64,000 nt of DNA, from contig NZ_JACSZW010000002.1 in the NCBI RefSeq assembly GCF_014472395.1, positions 434,001-498,000 on the forward strand, in the 5' to 3' direction. The translations under genes were made by a program, and so were the position numbers. The notes beneath the pieces are model-generated. The model was not told the DNA's origin and did no database searches. It saw only the letters and a list, made by a program, of their open reading frames with translations. The number at the start of each line of letters is the position of its first letter. The stretch's first letter is position 1. Of this stretch, positions 56,259-63,730 are shown in pieces. This stretch comes from Pedobacter sp. N36a. Its GTDB lineage: Bacteria; Bacteroidota; Bacteroidia; Sphingobacteriales; Sphingobacteriaceae.

Positions 56259-56513
56259 TCATCATATATATATGACCGGAATAAGGACTGAAATTTTTGA
56301 GGTGGCGAAAAAACACATTAGTTATCGTTAATACCCAAAAATAGTTAAATTTTATTTGTTTAAAAAGCAAATATGTAATAGAATGCCTATCATAATATTC
56401 CTATTATCAAATTTTTATTCAAAAACATTATATATTATTTTTAACAAGTCTAAATAAATCATATATTTGCCTATGATTCATTGAACATTATCAAACTATA
56501 AATTAACGAACAA

Positions 56514-58196
56514 ATGGAAATCAAAAAAGAATCTCATTGGCTATATCTGGCTTCTCTTTTTATAATTATATTTATTTCCGGGTGTAAAAAAAGTGACCCG
56601 CCGCTTTCCAGTAATTTAAAAATTTTACATAACAACTTAGCGGCTGTTCCAGTGCCAAATTTTGCATGGGAGAATCTTGATTGGATGCCAACCCCTACTG
56701 GGCAAGCAAAAATACCGTCTCCATGGTCTGGACAGGGAAGTATTGCTGGAACCTACGGCTTGGATGTAACAAATGACAGAAGGTCACAAGATGGATGGAT
56801 TTTATTGTATAGTACTTTTGACGAGAACGCCAGGAGCCCACTAATAAATCCATATTTTATTCTGTATAACAAATATCGAGGGATCATGCGGATATTTTCA
56901 TACACAACAACTCAATTTGTAAGTTATTCCTCTTATATAAAAGAAGGTATCTCTATTAATTCTACCCATAAAACATCTATGTTTAATTTCTTAGGAAGCA
57001 GTTTTATTGATGTTAATGATAAACGAAATTCTTACAAGCAGATTCAACCAGCTCCATTGGATGGCTCCTCACCCTTTGCTTCAAATAAATGGTATATGTC
57101 CGAATATGAGATTGCATATGATCCTTTGATAAAAGACATACCTTATCAAAATATTCAACTGCTTTGGTCAATGGAGTACCATAACATCACAAAAATTGAA
57201 TTGGGTGGAAAAATTCAGGGCAGTATAAGTAGCGTTATGGGTGGCAAATCTAAAGGAGCACAGATAGTTTCGGACCTGGAAAATACGGGGAAAGTTGCTG
57301 GAACAGCTTTGGTGTCTGGGGTGGGACTTGAATTTTTCAACAAGCACACCTCAAATAAGGAAACAGGAGAAAATAAGATAGGAGTACCCAATGATATTTT
57401 CAAATCCATTTTACAAGGATTAAAAGGTGCGCTAACGAGCAATATAGGTAAATTACCAGAAGCTGTAATTGGATTATTCAGCGCCATTTTAGGGGGCTCA
57501 AGTGGTTCCAATAATATTAATCTAGGGGTTGATCTTGATGCTAGGCTTGAAGGCACAAGCGTAAATACAGGATCATTCCCATCAAGCCCGACCTCAGTAT
57601 GGATGCCAGGAACAAACATATTACCAACAGCTACCGGATACATTCCTCTATACAATAAAACTTTGGGCGTGTTTAATGTGAAAGAAAACCTTCCAGCGGT
57701 TAAAATTACCGGAACAGATTATTTGTACTTTAAAATGGATTGGGATCGATTTCCTAAGCATATTACTTTGAACATCCCAAAAATGGATTTTTCTCAATAT
57801 GTTGAGATTAATCCTGAAGTTCAAAAAGAAGCTACTGTGACCATTAGAAAACAAGAATTGATCCTGAGAATTCAACCTAAATTTCAATTTAATTCAACCG
57901 CTCAAATTAAAAATGTTAGTGCTGAGAGAGCAGACAAATGGATGGGAAATGCTGAAGATATTCCTGCTGGGTATCAAGGACGGAGCCTTGATGCCTTTGT
58001 TAATCCTACTAGTATTTATCTTTATAGCGAGCTATCAGGCCGAGGAGACCCGAAACATGAGTATGATTTTGTTGTTCGTTTTACTATTGATGTAAAGCCT
58101 AATAATAATACTCCCATGACAACAATCGTAAAGACTTTTAAATTAAACGTAGACCAAACCGGCTTAATTGTGAAAACGATAAGTGTCAGGTCCTAA
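56514..58196 (+). CDS. Large lipoprotein of unknown function
   Basis: The 560-residue protein starts with a lipoprotein signal (hydrophobic segment 10-22, lipobox FISG-Cys23-KK). The mature part has a Trp/Tyr/Ser-rich first half (LLYSTFDENARSP, SMEYHNITKIE), a Gly-rich central stretch near 230-320 (KGALTSNIG, ILGGSSGSNN) and a strand-rich C-terminal third, ending in a predicted Ig-like or beta-sandwich domain. No enzyme motif is seen. It is the main gene of the island and is followed by a small lipoprotein gene after 32 bp. I do not recognise the family. Confidence 0.8.
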   Translation: MEIKKESHWLYLASLFIIIFISGCKKSDPPLSSNLKILHNNLAAVPVPNFAWENLDWMPTPTGQAKIPSPWSGQGSIAGTYGLDVTNDRRSQDGWILLYSTFDENARSPLINPYFILYNKYRGIMRIFSYTTTQFVSYSSYIKEGISINSTHKTSMFNFLGSSFIDVNDKRNSYKQIQPAPLDGSSPFASNKWYMSEYEIAYDPLIKDIPYQNIQLLWSMEYHNITKIELGGKIQGSISSVMGGKSKGAQIVSDLENTGKVAGTALVSGVGLEFFNKHTSNKETGENKIGVPNDIFKSILQGLKGALTSNIGKLPEAVIGLFSAILGGSSGSNNINLGVDLDARLEGTSVNTGSFPSSPTSVWMPGTNILPTATGYIPLYNKTLGVFNVKENLPAVKITGTDYLYFKMDWDRFPKHITLNIPKMDFSQYVEINPEVQKEATVTIRKQELILRIQPKFQFNSTAQIKNVSAERADKWMGNAEDIPAGYQGRSLDAFVNPTSIYLYSELSGRGDPKHEYDFVVRFTIDVKPNNNTPMTTIVKTFKLNVDQTGLIVKTISVRS

Positions 58197-58228
58197 TTCT
58201 ATAATTGAAACTAATAATATTATTTAAA

Positions 58229-58537
58229 ATGAAATTAAGAACATATGTACTCACCATAGTCGTAACCTGTTTAATTTTTATCGGATGTAAAAAAGATGAT
58301 TTTGACGGAAAGTTGCAGATTTCATTTGCTGTTTCACCATCTGAAATCGACATATATACAACGGATAATAAAGAGATAGCAATTAAAAGCATCAAGTTGA
58401 ACAGCCAAGAGACAACAATAATGGTCAACTTAAATGCAGGAAATTATGTGATAAAGCCATTTAAAAGTGGGCATTTGTATGGGGAGAAGGGCGCTCAGGT
58501 AAATCGAGGGAAAACGACAATTTTACAATTTAACTGA
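58229..58537 (+). CDS. Small lipoprotein of unknown function
   Basis: The 102-residue protein has a lipoprotein signal with Cys20 (IFIG-CKKDD) and a compact strand-rich mature part of about 80 residues with an alternating hydrophobic pattern (KLQISFAVSPSEIDIYT, NAGNYVIKPF). I start at ATG 58229, since the upstream in-frame TTG (58205) shifts the signal peptide unfavourably. It probably shares a transcript with the large lipoprotein gene and may act with it at the outer membrane. Confidence 0.75.
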   Translation: MKLRTYVLTIVVTCLIFIGCKKDDFDGKLQISFAVSPSEIDIYTTDNKEIAIKSIKLNSQETTIMVNLNAGNYVIKPFKSGHLYGEKGAQVNRGKTTILQFN

Positions 58538-58660
58538 TCCATATATTTCGTATATTTAAATATAGCAATTGCAGTTAAAAACGTACAAAATAAATGATGA
58601 GAAATTCGGTGAGTCGAATTTAAAAACGCACCAAATACTATTTAAACGCTGATTTTCGCA

Positions 58661-58692
58661 CCAGGTGCAAATCCCAGTGGGATCACAGAAAA
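58661..58692 (+). repeat. Imperfect copy of the tRNA-Lys 3' end (putative attachment-site remnant)
   Basis: Aligned without gaps to tRNA-Lys from 55661 on, 26 of 32 bases agree, including AATCCCAG-Y-GGGATCACAGA with one mismatch in 20. It is followed by a hairpin terminator like the one behind the tRNA. The two copies bracket about 3 kb of AT-rich DNA. Confidence 0.65.
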
Positions 58693-58717
58693 GCCTCGCA
58701 GAAATGTGAGGCTTTTT
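58689..58717 (+). terminator. Hairpin terminator behind the tRNA remnant
   Basis: AAAAGCCTC (58689-58697) pairs with GAGGCTTTT (58708-58716), continued by T. It shares the AAGCC/GGCTT core with the tRNA-Lys terminator. Confidence 0.7.
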
Positions 58718-58975
58718 ATGTACAGAGGTATTTTACACCATGCTTGGAACATTATTTTGGATCAAGCGGAGGGGCTATCCTTCGCCTGTACCATCTGCAG
58801 ATTATCAAAAAAGATGTTTCAACATTACCCGCTAAGACTTAACAGCAATGGCCTGTATGGCTACCGAAACGGTAAGCAGAACATGATCAGATTTCCTAAC
58901 GAAAAATTACAGGAACGTGAAGGGATAACCATTACTGTACTGGATCTGGAAAGGCTTGCGAAAATGAAGAATTAA
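58718..58975 (+). CDS. Doubtful small hypothetical protein
   Basis: An 85-residue frame starts inside the tail of the preceding hairpin and stops 1 bp before the convergent SDR gene. The second half (GYRNGKQNMIRFPNEKLQE, ITVLDLERLAKMKN) has protein-like composition and codon use, while the first half does not. It may be the 3' remnant of a lost gene at the island's right border. No family recognised. Confidence 0.25.
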   Translation: MYRGILHHAWNIILDQAEGLSFACTICRLSKKMFQHYPLRLNSNGLYGYRNGKQNMIRFPNEKLQEREGITITVLDLERLAKMKN

Positions 58976-59722
58976 CTAAGCCATGACTCCTCCATCCAGG
59001 ATAATTTGTGTTCCATTACAATAACTAGAGTCATCACAAGCCAGATAAATAAATGCTTTAGCCACCTCTTCAGGTGTACAAAGCCGTTTAGATGGCGATC
59101 CGTCAATCCATGCTTGATGAATGGCTCCTGGAGCCTCAGCCAATAATGGAGTTTCCACATAATATGGACAAAGTGCATTCGCTCTGATATTTTGTGCGGC
59201 ATATTGAACCGCTATATTTTTGGTAATGCCTAAAACGCCATGTTTGGCTGCTGTGTATGGTACTAAACCGTGTTCTGCTTTCAATCCACCAAGCGAAGAC
59301 ATATTTACAATTACCCCTCCACCCTGCTTCAAAAACTGCTGCAGTTCATATTTTACGCAATAAAACTGGCCAGTTAAATTTACTGCGATCAACCTGTCCC
59401 AAGTAGCCTCAGGCATATCATGTATCCCGGAATAAGTTCCGCCAATACCTGCATTATTAAAAGCTACATCCAAACTTCCAAATTCTGCCACAGTCGTAAG
59501 GATAGCCAATTTGACGCTTTCCACATCTGACACATCAATTGGAACAAACATACATTTGGCTCCTAATGCCTTTATTTCATTAAGCGTTTCCAGGTGATCC
59601 TTGTTTTCAAGGTCAGCCACAACAACTATCGCTCCTTCTCTTGCAGCCTCAAGAGCAGCAGCTTTTCCAATACCTGAATTTCCTCCGGTGATGAATACCA
59701 CCTTTTTTTCCAATTTTCTCAT
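58976..59722 (-). CDS. Short-chain dehydrogenase/reductase (SDR)
   Basis: The 248-residue classical SDR has the cofactor loop TGGNSGIGK (12-20), NNAG (89-92) and the catalytic residues Ser143, Tyr156 and Lys160 (YTAAK). The acidic residue after the second strand (ADLEN) suggests NAD rather than NADP. The substrate is unknown. It follows the small gene at 59812-60105 by 89 bp on the same strand and may share its promoter, which has an FNR-type box upstream. Confidence 0.93.
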   Translation of the reverse strand: MRKLEKKVVFITGGNSGIGKAAALEAAREGAIVVVADLENKDHLETLNEIKALGAKCMFVPIDVSDVESVKLAILTTVAEFGSLDVAFNNAGIGGTYSGIHDMPEATWDRLIAVNLTGQFYCVKYELQQFLKQGGGVIVNMSSLGGLKAEHGLVPYTAAKHGVLGITKNIAVQYAAQNIRANALCPYYVETPLLAEAPGAIHQAWIDGSPSKRLCTPEEVAKAFIYLACDDSSYCNGTQIILDGGVMA

Positions 59723-59811
59723 AATTTCTAATTAGCGAAAGCATTAGATCCCTTTTAGTATTTGGTCAACTAACAAATAATTTTTTCCAGGCCATTTATT
59801 TGGCCCAACGA

Positions 59812-60105
59812 TTAACCTGCTTTCATCCGGATAAAAGAAGTTAAATGCTCTTCAAGTAAAGCGGTTTTAAAGTCATTATCAGGTGCATTTTCAGTTATTG
59901 TGATCTCCTGATCTGACACACTAATTGTTAAAGCAGTTCCAGCAATTATATCAGGAAACAGCACATTGATCTCATTATAAACATGGACGAAGTCTATATT
60001 CAGCATAGCATCTAATTTAGTGTTGATATAGTCTGGAAATTCCCTTTTTAGAAGGTCGAAAAGAACTACAGCGCTTATTGGATGTATATTTTTAATGCTT
60101 GTCAT
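59812..60105 (-). CDS. Small conserved-looking hypothetical protein
   Basis: The 97-residue acidic protein (MTSIKNIHPISAVVLF) has no signal peptide or membrane segment; helices at both ends flank a strand-rich centre (GTALTISVSDQEITITE). I do not recognise a family. An ATG start and clean codon use support it as a gene. It precedes the SDR gene on the same strand and lies downstream of a possible -7 box (60172-60179) and a consensus FNR-type box (60223-60236), so oxygen- or redox-linked expression is possible. Confidence 0.65.
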   Translation of the reverse strand: MTSIKNIHPISAVVLFDLLKREFPDYINTKLDAMLNIDFVHVYNEINVLFPDIIAGTALTISVSDQEITITENAPDNDFKTALLEEHLTSFIRMKAG

Positions 60106-60171
60106 AATGGTTTTTTAAATGTAATGTCTTATCAAAATATTTTGAAAAAACGTGTATCGCCTTTATCCGAT

Positions 60172-60179
60172 CAAATGTA
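60172..60179 (-). promoter_or_regulatory. Possible -7 box for the 59812-60105 gene
   Basis: On the minus strand it reads TACATTTG (TAnnTTTG). The predicted start near 60167 would put the FNR-type box centre at about -62, a usual class I activator position. No -33 TTTG is seen at the right distance, as can happen with activated promoters. Confidence 0.4.
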
Positions 60180-60222
60180 GGTTATCAAAGTTCGCTGGTA
60201 ATGATCAACATCATAGATTATA

Positions 60223-60236
60223 TTGATTCTGATCAA
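60223..60236. promoter_or_regulatory. Consensus FNR-type box
   Basis: TTGAT-TCTG-ATCAA matches the classical FNR palindrome TTGATN4ATCAA at every fixed position. It lies 118 bp upstream of the minus-strand gene and 451 bp upstream of the Crp/Fnr gene. Which protein binds it is unknown. Confidence 0.55.
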
Positions 60237-60357
60237 GTTGAATTATTGTTCGTTATTGATCTTTATATCACAATTCAAACACATTACCCACCCATTAAAA
60301 TCGATAAGAGAACTCCATCGCAGCTATCGCCAATAACAAAAATGGAAAGAGCGGTCT

Positions 60358-60507
60358 ATGGATAAGAATGGAAATTATAACAAAAAGCAAGGAGGCACGG
60401 GAGATGAAGTTCTTGCCAAGAATAATTTATTTTTTTCATATTTTACCGGAGTTCCCGAAAAAAAAGAGGAAAATGAATCACAAGTACTAACATTAGGCAA
60501 TGTTTAA
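60358..60507 (+). CDS. Doubtful 49-residue protein
   Basis: ATG 60358 opens a frame of 49 hydrophilic residues (MDKNGNYNKKQGGTGDEVL, ending VLTLGNV). It has no recognisable domain and only average support: ATG start, charged composition, no signal peptide. It could be noise in a regulatory region. Confidence 0.25.
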   Translation: MDKNGNYNKKQGGTGDEVLAKNNLFFSYFTGVPEKKEENESQVLTLGNV

Positions 60508-60687
60508 GTTATAATTATCTATTTAAAATTTATTAAAAACAAGATTACCAAAGGCATTCTCCTGAAATCTTCAGGAAGGATCCAGTAGACCGCTCAAAAG
60601 TGCGAGCAGAAGAAACCATCCTTGTGACAAATTAGGTATGGACTTAGTTAAATCGTATTTTCGCAAAAAAAAATACCCATTCAAAAA

Positions 60688-61332
60688 ATGAGCACAGAAC
60701 CTAGCATCACCAATTATGTAGAATCTCTATTTCCCACTTTTGAACCTGGGTTAAAAAAAGTTCTAATTGAAAGTGGTGACCTTAAAACCTTTGATGCAGG
60801 AGAAATGATAATGCAGACTGGGCAAAATATGCGTTCCACTATTCTCATCGTTGAGGGACTTGTTAAACTTTATCGTGAAGGTGATGACGGAAATGAGTTT
60901 TTCATGTATTACCTGCAACCGGGAAATGCCTGCGCGCTGTCGATGATCTGTGCTACACGACAAGAAACCAGCCAGGTGATGGCTAAGGCCGTTGAACCTA
61001 CCAAAGGTTTAATGATACCTATCTCGCTGATGGATACCTTGATGAAGGAATATAAATCCTGGTACTATTTTGTACTGGAAACGTATAGAAACCGATTTGA
61101 AGAATTACTGACCGTGATAGATAACATTTCATTTAAAAGTATGGATGAACGACTGGAATTCTACCTGGCAAAACAACACAGAGACCTGAATACCAGAAAA
61201 CTACAAATTACTCACAGCGAAATTGCTAATGATCTAAACTCTTCAAGAGAGGTCATTTCCAGGCTCCTAAAAAAAATGGAACAACGTGGAACGCTCAGCC
61301 TACATAGAAATTACATCTCCTATCTTAAGTAA
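60688..61332 (+). CDS. Crp/Fnr family transcriptional regulator
   Basis: The 214-residue protein has a cNMP-binding-type beta-roll (about residues 20-120, with DAGEMIMQTGQNMRSTILIV), a dimer helix and a C-terminal Crp-type HTH (about 160-205, THSEIANDLNSSREVISRLL). There is no N-terminal Fe-S cysteine cluster, and Cys78 and Cys84 (NACALSMICATRQE) could be redox-reactive. It stands before sulfur genes whose promoters carry two matching palindromes, so it is the probable activator of that cluster. Confidence 0.92.
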   Translation: MSTEPSITNYVESLFPTFEPGLKKVLIESGDLKTFDAGEMIMQTGQNMRSTILIVEGLVKLYREGDDGNEFFMYYLQPGNACALSMICATRQETSQVMAKAVEPTKGLMIPISLMDTLMKEYKSWYYFVLETYRNRFEELLTVIDNISFKSMDERLEFYLAKQHRDLNTRKLQITHSEIANDLNSSREVISRLLKKMEQRGTLSLHRNYISYLK

Positions 61333-61340
61333 TTTTCCAA

Positions 61341-61356
61341 AGTGACCTAAGTCACT
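61341..61356. promoter_or_regulatory. 16-bp palindromic operator before the TSUP gene
   Basis: AGTGAC-CTAA-GTCACT is a perfect palindrome except the spacer. A -7-like CAACTTTG (61378-61385) follows after exactly 21 bp, putting the operator centre near -41.5 from the predicted start. The same site and spacing recur at 62206-62221. Confidence 0.75.
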
Positions 61357-61402
61357 GTCATTCGAATTGAAAACTTTCAACTTTGTCTAAAATATATTAG
61401 AC

Positions 61403-62197
61403 ATGGAAGTCATAGCATACTTAGCAGCCGCATTCATCGGCTTATCACTTGGCCTAATTGGTGGTGGTGGTTCAATTCTAACCATGCCGGTGTTGGTCTA
61501 TCTTTTTGGGATTAACCCACTATTAGCAACCTCTTATTCACTTTTTGTAGTTGGCTCAACCAGTTTGGTAGGTACAATCAGCAATTATCGCAAAGGACAG
61601 GTGAACCTAAAAGCGGCTTTTTTTTTCGGATTAGCCTCGATTGTGACTGTCTATATAACCAGAAAATTTATTGTCCAATTAATTCCTGAACATCTATTCT
61701 CCATAGGTAGATTCTCTGTAAGTAGTGCATTGGCAACCATGGTATTTTTCGGATTCCTGATGCTAATGGCTTCGATAAGCATGATAAAGAGTAAGCAAAT
61801 TGACGGAGAAGAGCAAGAATGCAAGGATTGTATTAAATTTTTCAAATTACTTGGTTATGGTATCACTATTGGCCTGGTAACCGGACTTCTTGGTGCTGGA
61901 GGAGGCTTCTTACTGATCCCCGCCTTGGTATTCTTAGTAAAGTTACCGATGAAAAACGCAATCGGTACCTCGTTACTCATCATCGCTCTCAATTCGTTAA
62001 TCGGATTTACAGGAGACCTGGGACACTTTGATATCCAATGGAAATTCCTATTGGGGATCACCGCTATTGCCATAACAGGTTTGCTGATCGGCAACCTTTT
62101 TAGTAAAAAAATTCCCGGAGAGAAACTTAAAAAAGGATTCGGTTGGTTTGTATTGATTATGGGAATTTATATCATTCTAAAAGAACTTCTAAAATAA
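61403..62197 (+). CDS. TSUP family (TauE/SafE) sulfur-compound exporter
   Basis: The 264-residue membrane protein has eight or so segments with two GGGG-type repeats: SLGLIGGGGSILTMPVLVYL and GLLGAGGGFLLIPALVF. Proteins of this type next to rhodanese/MBL genes are thought to export sulfite or thiosulfate. It lies between the Crp/Fnr gene and the MBL-rhodanese gene and has its own operator at 61341-61356. A cysteine pair Cys136/Cys139 (QECKDCIKF) in the central loop is unusual and may be functional. Confidence 0.9.
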   Translation: MEVIAYLAAAFIGLSLGLIGGGGSILTMPVLVYLFGINPLLATSYSLFVVGSTSLVGTISNYRKGQVNLKAAFFFGLASIVTVYITRKFIVQLIPEHLFSIGRFSVSSALATMVFFGFLMLMASISMIKSKQIDGEEQECKDCIKFFKLLGYGITIGLVTGLLGAGGGFLLIPALVFLVKLPMKNAIGTSLLIIALNSLIGFTGDLGHFDIQWKFLLGITAIAITGLLIGNLFSKKIPGEKLKKGFGWFVLIMGIYIILKELLK

Positions 62198-62205
62198 AAT
62201 CGTTA

Positions 62206-62221
62206 GGTGACCTGAGTCACC
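62206..62221. promoter_or_regulatory. 16-bp palindromic operator before the MBL-rhodanese gene
   Basis: GGTGAC-CTGA-GTCACC shares the core GTGACCTRAGTCAC with 61341-61356. A -7-like GAAATTTG (62243-62250) follows after exactly 21 bp, as at the other site. Confidence 0.75.
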
Positions 62222-62283
62222 GTCCAGCGCCTACTTTTTAATGAAATTTGTATTGTAATTAACAACAACTAAAAATTAAACAC

Positions 62284-63702
62284 ATGACTATTGAACAGAT
62301 TTATACTGGATGTTTAGCACAAGGTGCTTACTATATCCAATCAGGTAATGAAGCCGCTATCATAGATCCATTAAGAGAAGTAGCTCCTTACATTGAAAAA
62401 TCGTTGGCAAATCATGCAACCATTAAATATGTATTTGAAACGCATTTCCATGCTGACTTTGTTTCAGGACATGTGGATTTGTCTAAGCAAACCGGTGCAC
62501 CGATTATATATGGTCCCAATGCCAAGCCAACTTACCAGGCACACATTGCAAAAGACGGCGAGATTTTTAAGTTAGGTGACATCAGCATTAAGGTATTGCA
62601 TACCCCGGGGCATACGATGGAGTCAACCTCTTATCTATTATTCGATGAGCTAGGCAAAGAAACTGCACTATTCTCGGGTGATACTTTGTTCATAGGTGAT
62701 GTAGGTCGTCCGGATTTAGCACAAAAAGCCGCACAGATGACCAAGGAAGATTTAGCAGGCATTTTATTTGATTCGCTGCGAAAAAAAATAATGCCTTTAA
62801 GTGATGATATTTTTGTTTATCCAGGCCATGGCGCCGGATCTGCCTGTGGTAAAAACATGAGTAAAGAAACTACTGACACCTTAGGCCATCAAAAATTAAG
62901 CAATTATGCTTTAAGATCCGACATGACTCGTGAAGAATTCATTAAGGAAGTAACTGACGGATTGACTCCCCCACCCGCGTATTTCCCTTTGAATGTAAAA
63001 ATGAACAGAGAAGGTTACGACAGTTTTGAAACTGTGCTGAAAAAAGGAACTCAGGCATTAACACCTGAAGAATTTGAACTCATCGCCAATGAAACCGGAG
63101 CCTTGTTACTGGATACAAGAGCTGCACAAATATTTGCCAGTGCCTTTGTTCCCAACTCAATTAATATAGGTATTGATGGCAATTTCGCACCATGGGTTGG
63201 AACACTGATACCAGATATACAGCAACAAATTCTGGTCATTGCAGATGATGGACGGGAAGAAGAAGTGGTAACCAGATTGTCAAGAGTTGGATATGACCAT
63301 GCAGTAGGATACCTTAAGGGTGGAATCGAATCATGGATCAAAAGTGGCAGAGCAATTGACCAAATCCAGTCTATAACGGCAAAAGAGCTGGCGAACAGAT
63401 TTGATAAAACACCACTGAACATTCTCGATGTACGTAAAGCATCGGAATACTTTTCTGAGCACTTGCTGAATGCAGAAAACACACCATTGGATTATATTAA
63501 TGATGTTATGGCCAAACTTGACAAAGCAAAAACCTATTATGTACACTGCGCCGGGGGATACAGATCAATGATCTTCAATTCTATTTTGCGTGCTCGTGGA
63601 TTTGATCACCTGATCGACATTAAAGGTGGTTTTAAAGCGATCAAAGAATCCGAAAAACTTGAGGTATCCGATTATGTTTGCCCAAGCAAAATGACTAAAT
63701 AA
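62284..63702 (+). CDS. MBL-fold persulfide dioxygenase fused to two rhodanese domains
   Basis: The 472-residue protein has an N-terminal metallo-beta-lactamase domain (about 1-240) with the ETHE1-type ligands His54, His56 and Asp58 (THFHADF), His110 (HTPGHT) and Asp133 (SGDTLF), then two rhodanese domains. The first lacks a catalytic cysteine, the second has Cys422 in VHCAGGYRS. This is the layout of CstB-like enzymes, which oxidise low-molecular-weight persulfides to sulfite or thiosulfate. The chemistry is inferred from the family. A YeeE/YedE gene follows after 28 bp. Confidence 0.92.
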   Translation: MTIEQIYTGCLAQGAYYIQSGNEAAIIDPLREVAPYIEKSLANHATIKYVFETHFHADFVSGHVDLSKQTGAPIIYGPNAKPTYQAHIAKDGEIFKLGDISIKVLHTPGHTMESTSYLLFDELGKETALFSGDTLFIGDVGRPDLAQKAAQMTKEDLAGILFDSLRKKIMPLSDDIFVYPGHGAGSACGKNMSKETTDTLGHQKLSNYALRSDMTREEFIKEVTDGLTPPPAYFPLNVKMNREGYDSFETVLKKGTQALTPEEFELIANETGALLLDTRAAQIFASAFVPNSINIGIDGNFAPWVGTLIPDIQQQILVIADDGREEEVVTRLSRVGYDHAVGYLKGGIESWIKSGRAIDQIQSITAKELANRFDKTPLNILDVRKASEYFSEHLLNAENTPLDYINDVMAKLDKAKTYYVHCAGGYRSMIFNSILRARGFDHLIDIKGGFKAIKESEKLEVSDYVCPSKMTK

Positions 63703-63730
63703 ACATCATAAATAATTTAATTAAAACATC

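Larger units (their letters stand above)
55688..56513. other. AT-rich left part of the tRNA-Lys island
   Basis: Holds the tRNA terminator, the inverted repeat at 55761-55800, the minus-strand gene remnant at 55950-56258 and about 250 bp of very AT-rich DNA before the lipoprotein gene. No integrase or transposase is found. Confidence 0.5.
60106..60687. other. 582-bp regulatory region between the SDR operon and the Crp/Fnr gene
   Basis: Contains a minus-strand -7 candidate, the FNR-type box, a possible 49-codon frame (60358-60507), a 7-bp-arm hairpin TCCTGAA-ATC-TTCAGGA (60560-60576) and TATTTTCG (60656-60663), a possible -7 box for the Crp/Fnr gene. Confidence 0.5.

Noticed and set aside
60624..60637. 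GTGAC half-site before the Crp/Fnr gene as an autoregulatory operator
   Set aside because: The second half (GTCAC) is missing and the distance to the possible -7 box does not match the other two sites.
63051..63482. 143-codon minus-strand frame
   Set aside because: Antisense to the MBL-rhodanese gene; Ser-rich shadow frame.
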